This document shows positions 21,953 through 33,316 of a stretch of 64,000 nucleotides of DNA, one piece after another. The stretch lies in contig JAQFWX010000004.1 of NCBI GenBank assembly GCA_027605045.1, forward strand, positions 1,146,001 to 1,210,000. Reading direction: 5' to 3'. Each line of letters opens with the position of its first letter. Within the stretch, counting starts at the first letter, position 1. The translations under genes were made by a program, and so were the position numbers. Below the pieces are notes generated by a model, which saw only the letters and a program-made list of their open reading frames with translations, had not been told where the DNA came from and did no database searches. The stretch is from Phallus indusiatus. Lineage: Eukaryota; Basidiomycota; Agaricomycetes; Phallales; Phallaceae.

Positions 21953-23160
21953 CTACTCTATTTTCTCTGGGATTACGGCCTTTAACCATGCAGTCATATG
22001 TTCCAACTCTTCCGGGGCCGCAGAATGCCCCAATCCTGCGTATACCTCAAATCGAAGACCAGGACCTGCAATCTGTGGGGGTAAAGGTGTCAGATTGGTG
22101 TACTGTCAGACTGCAGTACAGTACAGTACAGTACAGCCAATTCAGCCAATTTCGGACTTTACCTCTTGGGTTGTAATTTCATTAAAACCTAATCTACTTC
22201 TCATTAGCGTGACAGAATCCTGGCCATTTTTAATCGCGACGACAGGATCAGCATCTCCGTGTGCCATAAAGATAGGCATAGTTCGAGCGTGTGCGGACAT
22301 CATCTGCAGCGCCTTAAATGATCGTTTTCGACCCTTTTTATTCGAGACTTACAGCTTTCATTTTATCGGCTAAAGGAAGATACCCACTCAGGACTGCCAG
22401 TCCTCCAAGTTTACGTTCCGTGGTCAGCCCTGTGAGAAGAGTCATCGCTCCTCCTTGACTGAAGCCACCAAGCACAATCCTTGTTGACTCCAGACCGTCG
22501 TCGATCTCCTTCGTGATAAGCTCGTTGATTTTTCGTGCGGATTCAAGCATTCCTCTCTCGTCTTGATCCTTTGATAAGTTCCCCAAAGATGTTATATCGT
22601 ACCTTGCGAAAGTGAGATCGCAGGCTTGAATATAGCCCCTCTTCGAGTAATTTTTGGATTTCTTTATGACTTACCAGGCAGGCATCTAAGTATATATCTT
22701 TTATTGGACGCCATTGATTATTTTTTCCTCACGCACCTGCATACCCGAGTTTAACGTTATAGGCATAGTAGGACTTCATGTGCAGAATTAAAACACCCTC
22801 AAACATCTTCTAAATGGTTAAGAGTCTGAGACCTCACTCACGCATGTGGCAAGACCCATTTAATATGACCTAGCCCTGTATCTCGTTGTAACATCTTGGC
22901 AATAGGCTCCCATCCTGCTCCACTATCTCCCAGTCCCTAGATATGTGGTGAGCTCTGGGAAAAGTGAACAGATGTCACCAAGCTGCGTATACATGTAGGA
23001 ATATCACAGTAGCGGAATGTTTGACTTTGGAGTTGACGACTAAATAACGAAGTGCCATCGAATTTGACTCCCGGCAAAACTTAATGTAGCAAACGATAGC
23101 GATAAGAAAGAGAGCGGGTATCGCAACTGCGACTCGTTCAGCCAAACGACGCGGAAGCAT
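21953..23160 (-). CDS. acyl-protein thioesterase / lysophospholipase-like hydrolase, with an N-terminal membrane anchor
   Basis: Spliced from at least seven short exons. An Arg-containing start and a hydrophobic stretch (VAIPALFLIAIVCYI) precede the usual family start (MALRYLVVNSK). Family motifs follow: FLHGLGDSGAGWEPIAKM, LNSGMQMPAWYDI, nucleophile GGFSQGGAM, Asp in MAHGDADPVV, His in GLGHSA. The stop is at 21953-21955. Acyl-protein thioesterases remove palmitate from cysteines of membrane proteins. Most relatives are soluble, so the leading membrane segment is unusual; the ATG inside, at the MALRY residue, is an alternative start. One intron contains a tacag repeat (about 22113-22135). Only 90 bp separate the start from the stop of the MSS1 gene upstream. 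Confidence 0.82.
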
Positions 23161-23250
23161 GATTCGGCAAAGGAAACGGTCACGTCACAATTTGAAAGTG
23201 GCGACACTATCCGAAATCACAACGAGATTGGGTGCAAATAATGATTGATA

Positions 23251-25171
23251 TTATTTTCCAATGCAAAACTGCTGAAAAACTACATCTAGAATATCCTCTG
23301 CGTCGATTTGCCCGGTGATTTTCCCAATTTCTTTGACTGCATATCTTAATTCTTCGGCAGCCAGTACGACATCGTTTTTAGCTATAACTCTTTAACCATT
23401 ATTTGCTTGAGTTAAATTTTGGAAGAACATACGTAATGACATGAATGCATCCAAATATGGGACCACGTTTTCCAAATGAGCTCGATGTCTGCTTTCCGTG
23501 ACAAGTGGCGTCTCGTCTCCCCGTAAAGCGTACCTAAAATAAATAAACACGGAGGTTTTTGCCCCTTTCGACGAGGTGAAGGGAGATTAACAAACCTATC
23601 TGTCAGAACATTTTTGAGACCCGACAAGAAATCTTCCATTCCACGTCCTGTGGCCAGGCTCATTATCCAGGCGTTGGAAGACAAGTCCAGAACGGAACGA
23701 TCAAATTCAAGATCAGGTTGGCATACAAGATCACTTTTATTGAGGAGATATAAAGTGTCCGACGTGATTAATGGCGATACAACATCCGGAATGCGGCTAT
23801 CCTTCAAGAATTCTGGAAGAGATAGAACACAGAGGGTTAAATCAGCATCTGCAACGCTGAATAGAAATAAACTTCACTTCTGAACAATCGGGAGAGACTT
23901 ACGCATTGCGAGCACGTTCAATGCCAATCTTCTCCACCAAATCTTCTGTGTTTCTTAATCCAGCTGTGTCAAACAAGCGTACCGGGATTCCGGTAAGATC
24001 TAGGGATGTTTCCAAAACATCACGCGTTGTTCCAGGTACATCGGTGACGATCGCTGCTTCTCGACGTGCTATTGAAAGTTTAGCCAGAAAAAAAAAGCTA
24101 AATGAAATAGTGCGTACTTAAGTAGTTGAGCAATGAACTTTTTCCCGCGTTGGGTGGCCCAAATATGGCTATTTTCACTCCTGAACGCAATATCTCACCG
24201 CGACGGTGATCATTCAGTTCTGACACGATGCGGCTACGCAGACGGTCCACATCTTGATACACTAGAGTACCAGGTCAAAACGCAAACCTGCTTTCCAAAG
24301 AGAACACGTTACAAACCCGCTTCATAAACACCATCCTCAATATCTTCGCCCTCACCAAAATCGATCAGTGCTTCAATCATTGCTAGAGCTTTAACTGCAA
24401 TTGTTCTTAGCTCTTCAAACTTTTTGTCTGTCACTCCCTAACAAGAAGAACCTAGGTTAAGATAACTGACTGAGGAGTTCAGCAACACATACGGTAAAAC
24501 TTCGCATTGCAATTTGTCGTTGACTCTCCGTCTCTGCATCAATCAAGCCTCTTAACCCTTCAGCTTGTAGGAGACTCAATCGCCCAGCCAAATAGGCTCT
24601 TTTCGTAAATTCTCCTCTCAGCAGCTCGAAGACCTGGAAGAGAAGACAACACCCTGAATATGCGACGCAGTATTGCGGGTGAGGAGTGTACGTGCAATTC
24701 CAGAACATCTTCGGCAGTAAACGATTTCGGAGCTGGTTGAAAGCGATTTGTATAAGTGGATGTTTAAGGTTACGATACTGGAGTAACAAGTAGCGCGCCT
24801 TTGAAGAAAACCGCTAATCCGTCATCCAAAATTTCTTCGGCGATACCATCAGTTACTTTATCGACAATTAAACAACGGTGAACGACTCTTGATGAGGGAC
24901 ATCTTCCCAGTGCACCTGCAGAAAGAGGTTTGACAACGCGACGCCATACGGATTGTACTTCAGGCCCTGATATACGTACAACGGCAATGCCTCCTTTCCC
25001 AGGTGGCGTTGATAGAGCAAAAATAGTCTTATTTTCGGATTGCGAACGTGTCAATGTCGCGTAATTGATTTTACGAGTCCGAAGGCATTTATTTATCCTG
25101 AAATGAGAGGATAATAACATTTGCAAAAAAACGCGGATGAACGGCTCCGTACGTAAGCGAAATTTCGGCAC
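23251..25171 (-). CDS. mss1: mitochondrial tRNA modification GTPase (MnmE/TrmE family, MSS1)
   Basis: The N-terminus is basic and hydroxylated, as for a mitochondrial presequence. The folate-binding TrmE domain follows ([20 protein letters not shown] and [20 protein letters not shown]). The G domain has Walker [13 protein letters not shown], switch [15 protein letters not shown] and NKSDL. The protein ends in the hallmark FCIGK with the Cys needed for tRNA modification, at 23251. The family works with MTO1/MnmG to place the 5-carboxymethylaminomethyl or taurinomethyl type modification on wobble uridine of mitochondrial tRNAs. Exons are many and short. Its start codon is only 84 bp from that of IMP dehydrogenase on the other strand. 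Confidence 0.9.
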
Positions 25172-25255
25172 GGCGGCTATTGAGCCAGAAAACTATTCAA
25201 AAAGCTGCAGGTATTGGGGGCCTCGAGGAAGAACCTGCCATTTCATAAAGAGACA
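25172..25255. promoter_or_regulatory. 84-bp divergent intergenic region between MSS1 and IMPDH
   Basis: The two genes start back to back with only 84 bp between their ATGs. Any shared promoter must lie here or overlap the coding starts. No TATA box is obvious. Confidence 0.45.
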
Positions 25256-27047
25256 ATGTCCTCAATAACATTCCTGGATCCTTCAAAAGCGTTGGATGTT
25301 CTCAAGACTTATCCCAGGGGTGATGGACTTTCCCTGCAGGAGCTGATGAACTCGAGTGTACATGGTGGCTTGACTTATAACGACTTCCTCCTCCTCCCTG
25401 GAAAGATTGATTTCCCAGCTTCCGAGGTCGTCCTTGAAAGTCGTATTACCCGCAACGTTATACTCAAAACGCCGCTTATGAGTTCCCCCATGGATACCGT
25501 CACTGAGACAGACATGGCAATAAACATGGCAGTATGTCGAATCCATTCTTTCAGCTGGTAAATAAACTCAACAAACTTGTATCAAGCTCTTGGGTGGTAT
25601 TGGTGTTATTCATCATAATCAATCCATTGATAGTCAAGCAGCCATGGTTCGAGCAGTCAAACGTCACGAGAACGGATTCATTACCGACCCTGTTGTGCTA
25701 TCGCCTAACCATATTGCTCAGAATGTCCTCGACATTAAGGCGAAGCATGGATTTTGTGGTATACCCATTACAGGTATGTTTCACTCTCATTTTTACTTTC
25801 TATTCGAATTCTGCCTTGTCGAATAACGTCTAGTGTGCTTCAAACACATGACTGAGGATACTATATTCCTTCCATTTCTTTGTGATTCTTGGACTTAATC
25901 TTTGTTTTCAGATACCGGCGTTATCGGTGGCAAACTTCTCGGTATAGTTACGGGCCGAGATATTCAATTTCAATCGCCCCAAACCCCTCTTGCTCAATTA
26001 ATGACGACGAACTTAGTGACTGCACGTGAAGGGATTACTCTATTAGAGGCCAACACCATCCTCCGTGACTCCAAAAAAGGCAAATTACCCATTGTAGACA
26101 AAACCGGTCGTCTAGTTTCACTACTTGCACGTTCGGATCTATTGAAGAATCAGAATTACCCACTCGCGTCCAAGCGGCCGGAGAGTAAGCAACTTTACGC
26201 TGCAGCAGCTGTTGGTACAAGACCAGCAGATCGAGACCGTCTAAAAGCACTAGTTGAAGCCGGCCTAGATATCGTCATTCTTGATTCATCACAAGGAAAT
26301 TCTATATATCAGATTGAAATGGTGCAGTGGATAAAGAAGACTTACCCTAGACTGGAGGTGATTGCTGGGAATGTTGTCACACGTGAACAAGCCGCGTCTC
26401 TCATTGCAGCGGGTGCTGATGGTCTTCGAGTTGGAATGGGAAGCGGTTCGATCTGTATAACTCAAGAGGTTATGGCGGTGGGCCGGCCTCAGGCAACGGC
26501 TGTATATGCCGTAGCTGAATTCGCTAGCAAGTTTGGTGTACCGGTTATTGCTGATGGGGGAATTGGCAACGTAGGACATATTGTCAAGGCTCTTGCTCTC
26601 GGTGCTGGTGCAGTTATGATGGGTGGTCTGTTAGCAGGCACTTCCGAGGCTCCAGGAGAATACTTTTATCATGAGGGTAAACGAGTGAAGGCTTACCGTG
26701 GAATGGGGTCAATCGAGGCCATGGAGCAGGGCAAACCCGGCTCATCTTCTGCTTCCTCTTCTTCCGCTTCAAAACCCTCTCCCATTGAAAACGCTGCCAC
26801 AAGTCGATATTTCTCCGAATCCGCCAGCATAAAGGTGGCTCAAGGCGTTTCGGGTGACGTCCAAGATAAAGGATCAATTCAGGCCTTTTTACCCTATTTG
26901 TATGCTGGAGTCCAGCATTCATTACAAGATGTCGGCGTTAAAAATATTGCCTCCCTACAGGCGAATGCACGTGAAGGTAAGACTCGATTCGAGTTGCGCA
27001 CGGCAAGCGCGCAAGTAGAAGGCGGTGTCCATGGGCTAAATTCGTGA
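25256..27047 (+). CDS. IMP dehydrogenase
   Basis: Three exons (25256-25531, 25587-25773, 25912-27047) code 532 aa. Motifs in order: [44 protein letters not shown], a CBS pair (about 120-240), [19 protein letters not shown], and the active-site loop [10 protein letters not shown] with catalytic Cys near residue 336. Next come [22 protein letters not shown], the flap RGMGS and the C-terminal YFSE. The enzyme oxidises IMP to XMP with NAD+, the committed step of guanine nucleotide synthesis, and is the target of mycophenolic acid. The ATG at 25256 gives the standard fungal start; an upstream in-frame ATG-less extension was ignored. Confidence 0.95.
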
Positions 27048-28018
27048 GTTTGTCTGTTCGGTAATGATTTACCTCTCATCCCCTCCCTCCAGGTATACTA
27101 AACGACTTTATGCATAAGCTGTAGTGTTCATGTTGTATCTTTGACTTAGACCATGCTTCATACATGTATCTCCTTGTGATGTGATATCTCATATGGTTGT
27201 TTGGTTTTCAAACTTGTGTCTGGCCTCTGTGTGCATTTTTGTGAATGAATGAAACGCGAGAGAGTTACCTTTTCCTCCATTTCCGTTATTTCGTAAGAGA
27301 TTGTGCTTAATTGATAAAATTTCGTGAACATTTACAGCATGCATGCAATGTTTTTCTGACATTCGGAGCGTCATTACGTGCACCAAACGCTCACGATGAC
27401 CAGGAATTCCTTTCATCGGATATTTGAACCAAGCTTGATAATCTTCCAGGTTGTTATACCAGTGAAGTTATACAAAGTCGCCATAATTCTCAGCTCCAGG
27501 AAGGGGGAAAAGTTAGATCAGCCGTCAGTAATTCGCTCACAGCTTACGCGTTCACAGATCTGAGGATCAAACCGTTAGCCGCATTATAAGTAGTTCATCT
27601 GGTCAAGCCACGGATGATCGATGACCGGATCCGTTTCAACGCGTACGTGATGTTGTCCAGAACCAACAGTAAGGAAAATGTGCGTTAGCTGAGAGACTTC
27701 GACCTCAATTTATTCACTCGACTATTCACTCGACTATTCACTCGACTGCTGGACGCAGATTTGCGCAAACTCGAGTTGTTACGAGAGATACCAAACACCG
27801 AGACCATAAGAGAAGTGTGATGGAAGTGTGTATACTTCATATATCTCAAGAAAGTATGAACTGTTTTCAAGTTGTAACGACGAATGGTGTTAATAATATT
27901 TTTTTGATAGTGTAAACATCTAACGTCCGATCGCTTATTTGTAATATAAGAAATTCAATCTCTTCTAGATGAATTAACCTGCTGGAAGGAATATATGTAT
28001 TCTGGACGACCGTCGTCC
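27048..28018. other. intergenic region between IMPDH and the KDZ transposon
   Basis: No gene is supported. It contains three tandem copies of the 12-mer attcactcgact (27712-27747). At its right edge is a 14-bp-arm palindrome (gtattctggacgac and its complement, about 27998-28026) into which the KDZ element inserted. Confidence 0.5.
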
Positions 28019-28026
28019 AGAATACA

Positions 28027-28538
28027 CACCTATAGTACCCACGTGACACTATACTATTAGACTGCGTAACAGTTCACGTCACGCAGTCTTACAAGGTACT
28101 CTCACTATGAAATCTCTATCCCGCGAATACTGAGCAAACTTTCATAGGCATTTCCTAGTACTTCGAAGGACTTCAACACGGGAAGAATTTTTTTAATTAT
28201 TTTACGCTAAAACTATTATTTTTAATTAGTTAAATATTAATTTGTTTAATTCTCATTGGTCTTTTGGTGGCCGCGTCATCGTTGAAGGCCGCGTCATCGC
28301 TGAACAAACGCGTCATCGTCACATGACCTGTTCATCACGGTTTGTCACTGTGTCACCGCGTCACCCGCCACTCACGCCACTGCTGTCGTCGTCGTTGGAC
28401 ACAGCGACGATGATACCGCCCTTATTTCTCACTGTTTTCGGGCGGGTTTTTTTTCATTCACCATATTTGTTCTTTTTCCGCCTTCTTAATCTTTATTTAT
28501 GGGAAAAATCTCAATTCCTCGCCGTGTCTCGGGCACGA
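28027..28538 (+). repeat. left terminal inverted repeat of the KDZ transposon
   Basis: 512 bp, near-identical inverted copy of 38654-39165. Its inner end (from 28499) repeats the transposase start codon and first 13 codons (MGKISIPRRVSG) on the plus strand; this copy runs into a stop soon after the repeat ends. Confidence 0.93.
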
Positions 28539-28675
28539 TGACTGTTTTCATGCATCTCTTGTCTACCACCTTCATATGACATATACCCGGCACTTTTTTT
28601 CATTGTACCTACAGTGTATAAAGTGTAAAACGACATAGAAATGAAGGAATAAAGATTCCAAGCGTATTATCATTC

Positions 28676-30516
28676 CTATGCACTGGCAACATACTTCGAG
28701 CTGATGTTCTTTCTTGGTTTGGGTCGCTTTGCTGGTCTGGAATTGGGGCCATTATTTTCATCGTTGTCATTATCGTTGTCATCCTCATCCTCATCCTCAT
28801 CCTCATTATCTAGACCCTTGCGTTTTTTCCCTGCATCGCTCCTCTTTTTCCGCTTTCGTATCGGGACATCACCATTGGCAAGCCTCGTCAAATAATTCTC
28901 CTGCCATTCCTTCCACTCAGCCTCTGTCAGCTTTTTCCATGCACATTTGCCTTTCACAAGCGCGGCAATAACCAACTCCAACTCCTGAAGTCCAAGATTG
29001 CTTGGATCAAATGTTACGTCAGGCCAACCTTCCAACACAACGCCGTGCTGATTGACTACTAAACTCTCGTACTTCTTCCAGCTCATTTTCGCAGCAGAGT
29101 TGGTAATTTTAGCTATAGTGTAATCAGCGGAATAGAATAACATGTGCCTGTTAGTACTTACACAGGCCAGCCGCTACAAGTAATCGAATATGCTTTTTGA
29201 GGAGGGATCGTCGCTCATTGTCATTTTTTGCTAGACCTAATAATATTGTGATTAGATTGTAAAGAAAAGGGACGAACCCAAACCTCGAAGTCCAAGAACG
29301 GAAAATGCATCAAATTTCATGCAGAATTCTTCCACACTCATGCTGTCAGGGTACGTGCTAGGATCATAAGGGCTAATCTAGTATACTGCGCGTATAGTAT
29401 AGACGTATGTGTTAGTCTACGCGCTACCACATCCATCGTACGGTACCCGGTATGCCGGTCTGTATCTTTCCTCCCGTATTCTCCCGAATATCTCCCGTTT
29501 CTCCATTCACTTCATACTGTCACCATCTTCCTCTTTCTCATTGTTTCCTATTCGTCATCGACTACCTTCCTTCCTATTGGTAGATACAGCACCTGAGCGC
29601 TATTGGTTAGAGATAGCGTGTCATGTATATAAGTACATCTGTGCGTGCAAGAGTAGCTCCTTGCACTATTATAGATTGGACTACTGGGTTATAACGTCTG
29701 ATCCTTAAGTCTAAACCACCGAACGATCGTGTCCTTACACATGCACAGTATGGTCTCAATGAAAGATTGAGCGATGGAGTGAGCGTAATACGTGGGAGCA
29801 TTTGTATGTTGAGATGATGTGCGAGATGTCACAAAAAAAGACGCCATCTCACAGCAGACATCAAAATTCGTTAGCTAAGAATCACATCTGTCAGTCAGGA
29901 AATAGAAGCTATAAAACAACTGTACTTCTTCTCTAATATATTTTACTGTATTTTTGACGTCATGACCACGAGCGAACTTTTGTGTTTTGACACCTCGTAC
30001 TTTGTATGCATTGACCTCTTCAAGGCACTTCTTCATTAGTTCAAGGTCCTCGTTGGACACATCAGCGCATGATCGAGCTTGTTTCGCTATTTGCTGAAGT
30101 TCTTGTAAATTTTTTTTTTCTCCAGGTGGAAGTTCTGAGAAGAAAAGGTCAGAAGTCAGAACTGTGAAAGCAAAATAAAATATATACCCACCTTCGTTAA
30201 TTTTTAAGGATTGCATATGAAGAAGCGCATTCCATTTATTCACTGCACGTTGCTTCTTGGTGTACCGAGGCAGTCGCTGGAGTTGCGCACGCATCCACGA
30301 AGGCTTTTTGCCATGTCGAATGGCTAGAGACGTAGCTGAAATATCATGTTTTTCCCATTCTTTCTCTATGTCTTTCTGCAAGTCCAATGCCTTTTTTTTG
30401 GCGACCTTCGCCATTTGGCTACGCTCAGCAGCTGACATGGAGCGGTAGGTTCGTTTGCTTCGTTCTACAAGCCGTCGTTTGAGCCTTGCAACATGAGAAC
30501 AGGCTTGCGCATCCAT
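28676..30516 (-). CDS. KDZ-associated accessory protein (411 aa), split by a solo LTR
   Basis: Exons 30516-30192, 30134-29926, 29874-29740 joined to 29338-29284, 29236-29162 and 29112-28676 give 1236 nt when the LTR at 29344-29739 and one CATGC are removed. The N-terminus is Lys/Arg-rich and helical. A middle region follows with NKWNALLHMQSLKINEELPP. The C-terminal module reads YESLVVNQHGVVLEGWPDV, then KGKCAWKKLTEAEW. The tail is acidic (about 25 Asp/Glu/Asn) with basic NLS-like patches (KRKKRSD, KRPKPRK). From memory, the GVVLEGWP and W..LT..E pattern recurs in many Agaricomycete hypothetical proteins. The function is unknown; a DNA-binding helper for transposition is a guess. The start could lie in an extra upstream exon. 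Confidence 0.75.
29344..29739 (+). mobile_element. solo LTR, family C (copy 1)
   Basis: 396 bp, TGTCAGGGTACGTG to GTCCTTACA, flanked by CATGC (29339-29343 and 29740-29744). It lies in exon 3 of the accessory gene. No internal retrotransposon sequence remains. Confidence 0.9.
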
Positions 30517-30799
30517 AGCTGAGAAGAGAAATAGAAAGAGGGGGGTAAAGAAATGTTTTAAGCGATATTTGTTGAAAAAAAATTCCATTTTTCGAGGACC
30601 ATTCAATTGAGCTGAATAATCACGGTTAAAAGCACGGTGAAAATCATAAAAATAATCACGGTATATGTATAGTTGCTTACGGAATATATATAGCTGATGA
30701 AATCATGTACACACGGAGAAAAAACAAAAAAAAACAAAAAAAGGAGTTTCTCATCGACATAGATTAACACCAATAACACTTGAATGATGACCGTGTTCA

Positions 30800-33253
30800 T
30801 TAGCCTTCATCTGATGATGATAGGTCTAACGCTGTTGGATCCTTCGCCAAACGATCTAGTAATTCTGTGATCTTTCTGATATTAGCATTTTGATGCTCCT
30901 GTGTAATTGTGAGCGATTGCGTCGTAGTTACCCGCTGTCTCCTTGATTGATGGCCTTGGGAATGGTCAGTGTCAGCATGGAAGGTATTCCTTCCAGAACC
31001 GGAAGCTCCCGGTGTCTTCGGGTCATCTTTACCACCATGCGTATTACTTCTCTTTGTGCGAGGAGTCCTGTCATTAGGTACAGGATGAGGACCGGCACTC
31101 TTTGAACTCGGTGTGTGTGTCAGGGTACGCTACCGCGTCCCCTTATTTTTCCTCATTTATTATCATCGGTATATATTCCCCTCTACTTTATTGACATTTC
31201 CCATATATTACCTCCACCCTCCGTTTGCTCCCTCTGTCTCTATTCCACTTTCTCTGCTTGCACGCGTCGCGTGCTCGTACCCGGCGTGACGCCTACGGCG
31301 TCACGTCGCTTATGTTCGGTTTGGGCGTCTGGCACTTAGCTGTGTCAGGGCCGCACGCCGCGCTATCGTTTTTCATGTATATAGTCGCTGTCCCTAGAGT
31401 GAGGGTCCCTAAGCTTGTTCTCTTAGGATCCCCTCCCTCTAGGTGAGTAGTTAGTTCTCCCCAATATATTTATCTTAGGATCCCCTCCCTCTAGTGTGAG
31501 CTGAGTAGCCCTAACAGTGTGTGGGGTTGATGGAGGGGAGAAATTGTTGGATTTTATAGATGGGGAATCATGGGATGTTGAGCGATTGGACGATTCGAGA
31601 TCAAAAGAGTGCAGCGATTGGGAGATAGGGAAGGAGGATGATGACATGGTAGTAGAAGGCGAAGACGGGGATGGAGCCGAATCTGGTGCAGTCTCAAAAG
31701 AACGGGGTATTGGCATTGATCTTGGTTGATTTGTATTTGTAAACGTAGGTGGTGGTATGGGTGAATCAGGTGGATCATTGCGCCATCTGTATGAAGATTG
31801 GTTTGGCGTTGGACTTATGATATCTTCAGTTGGATCAATGGGAATAATTGGCTGAAAACAAATTGTTTCATCAATTAGCAATGAGAAGAGATACTGTGAA
31901 CGTACATGATCAGGGCTGAAATGAGCACACTTCGGGAAATTCTGCAGATGTACTAGCAGGTGCCGTGCAAGTTCCTGATAAGTTCTCTCCATAATCTTCG
32001 TTACCTCCGGAAGATGTCTGAAAGTGCGGGGTGTCAGGGTACGTGCTAGGACCATAAGGGCTAATCTAGTATACTGTGCGTATAGTATAGACGTATATGC
32101 TGACCTCCGCGTTATCATATCCATCGTACGGTACCCGGTATGCCGGTCCGTATTATCCTCCCGTATTCTCCCATACTTTCCCCGTTTCTCCGTATGCTCC
32201 ATACTGTCACATCTTCCTTTCTACTCATGTTTCTCTTACGTCATCGACTGCCTTCCTTCCTATTGGTAGATATAGCACCTGAGCGCTATTGGTAGAGATA
32301 GCCCACTCATGTATATATATACAGCTGTGCGCGCAAGAGTAGCTCCTTGCGTTATTATAGATTGGACTACTGGGTTATAGTGTCTGATCCTTAAGTCTCA
32401 ACCGCTGAACGATCGTGTCCTTACACGGGGAACGTTGTAGTAGATGTTGTCATTCAGAACATTATGGGTGGAAAGATGGCGAGTGGGGTTAGATTCGGGT
32501 TTGATCTCTATAACAATGGTGATTGTGTCTTCATAGCGTTCTTTATACTTAGCCTGAATAAATTCGAAAATCAGCAGGTGAAAAAGGATGTGAATAAACC
32601 CACCAATCCCTGCAGAAACTTTGATGTACATTCACGCTGAGCCTTACGGTCATTGGTGTTAGTAATGAAGGCCGGATGAACATATGGCGAGTCTTCAAAA
32701 TCGAGCTGATCTCTGCTCATTTTCTGAAGTATCTGAAGAAAATGCAGGCTGTTTGTCAGGGTACGCTACCGCGTCCCCTCATTTTCCTTATTTATTATCA
32801 TCGGTATATATTTATTTCTATTCCATTTACATTTCCCGTCCATTACTTTCACTTTCCGTTTCCTTGTTCCGTCTCTATTTCACTTTCTCTGCTCGCGCGC
32901 GTCGCGCGCTCGTACCCGGCGTGATGCCCGTGACATCACGTCGCTTAGGCTCGGTTCGAGCGCCTAGCACTTAGCTGTGTCAGGGCCGCACGCCGCGCTA
33001 TCGTTTTTCATGTATATAGTCGCTATCCCTAGAGTGAGGGTCCCTAAGCTTGTTCTCTTAGGATCCCCTCCCTCTAGGTGAGTAGTTAGTCTTTCCTTCA
33101 ATATATTTTCTTAGGATCCCCTCCCTCTAGTGTGAGCTGAGTAGCCCTAACACTGTTTGCCTCTGACAACGTGTGTAAGGATAATGACTGGACTGATTTG
33201 GATTCCCATGTTGATTTTGGTGGTGGCGGTGGCTGACTTTGATATCTGGGCAT
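30800..33253 (-). CDS. KDZ-borne gene of unknown function (380 aa), split by three solo LTRs
   Basis: Exons 33253-32604, 32553-31906 and 31851-30800 are in frame once the LTRs at 32754-33152, 32032-32425 and 31118-31516, each with one target copy, are removed (246, 249 and 648 nt, all multiples of three). The N-terminus is Pro/Gln/Ser-rich. A conserved-looking middle follows (DSPYVHPAFI, AKYKERYEDTITIVIEIKPE, YYNVPRTFRHLPEVTKIMER, LVHLQNFPKCAHFSPDH). The C-terminus is Ser/Pro-rich and disordered. I do not recognise the family. Its position between transposase and accessory gene, on the same strand and inside the TIRs, says it moves with the element. An ATG at 33316 is an alternative start. 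Confidence 0.7.
31118..31516 (+). mobile_element. solo LTR, family B (copy 1)
   Basis: 399 bp, TGTCAGGGTACGCTACCGCG to GTAGCCCTAACA, flanked by GTGTG (31113-31117 and 31517-31521). TATATA near 31379 precedes AAGCTTGTTCT at 31411 by about 32 nt, the same arrangement as in the chromovirus LTR. Confidence 0.9.
32032..32425 (+). mobile_element. solo LTR, family C (copy 2)
   Basis: 394 bp with the family C termini, flanked by CGGGG (32027-32031 and 32426-32430). It interrupts the 380-aa KDZ-borne gene. Confidence 0.9.
32754..33152 (+). mobile_element. solo LTR, family B (copy 2)
   Basis: 399 bp with the family B termini, flanked by CTGTT (32749-32753 and 33153-33157). It interrupts the first exon of the 380-aa KDZ-borne gene. 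Confidence 0.9.
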
Positions 33254-33316
33254 AGTACGAGGGTGACAGGGTGATACAGAAAAAGTTTCGTGAAATGTCA
33301 CATGCATGTCACACAA

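Noticed and set aside
22113..22135. tacag pentamer repeat as a regulatory site
   Set aside because: Short microsatellite inside an intron of the thioesterase gene; no evidence of function.
27712..27747. Three regular 12-bp repeats suggesting a CRISPR-like array
   Set aside because: Direct tandem units without spacers in a eukaryotic genome; a simple minisatellite.
31517..31729. Acidic 70-codon ORF on the plus strand
   Set aside because: Antisense shadow of the Ser/Pro-rich tail of the 380-aa KDZ-borne gene.
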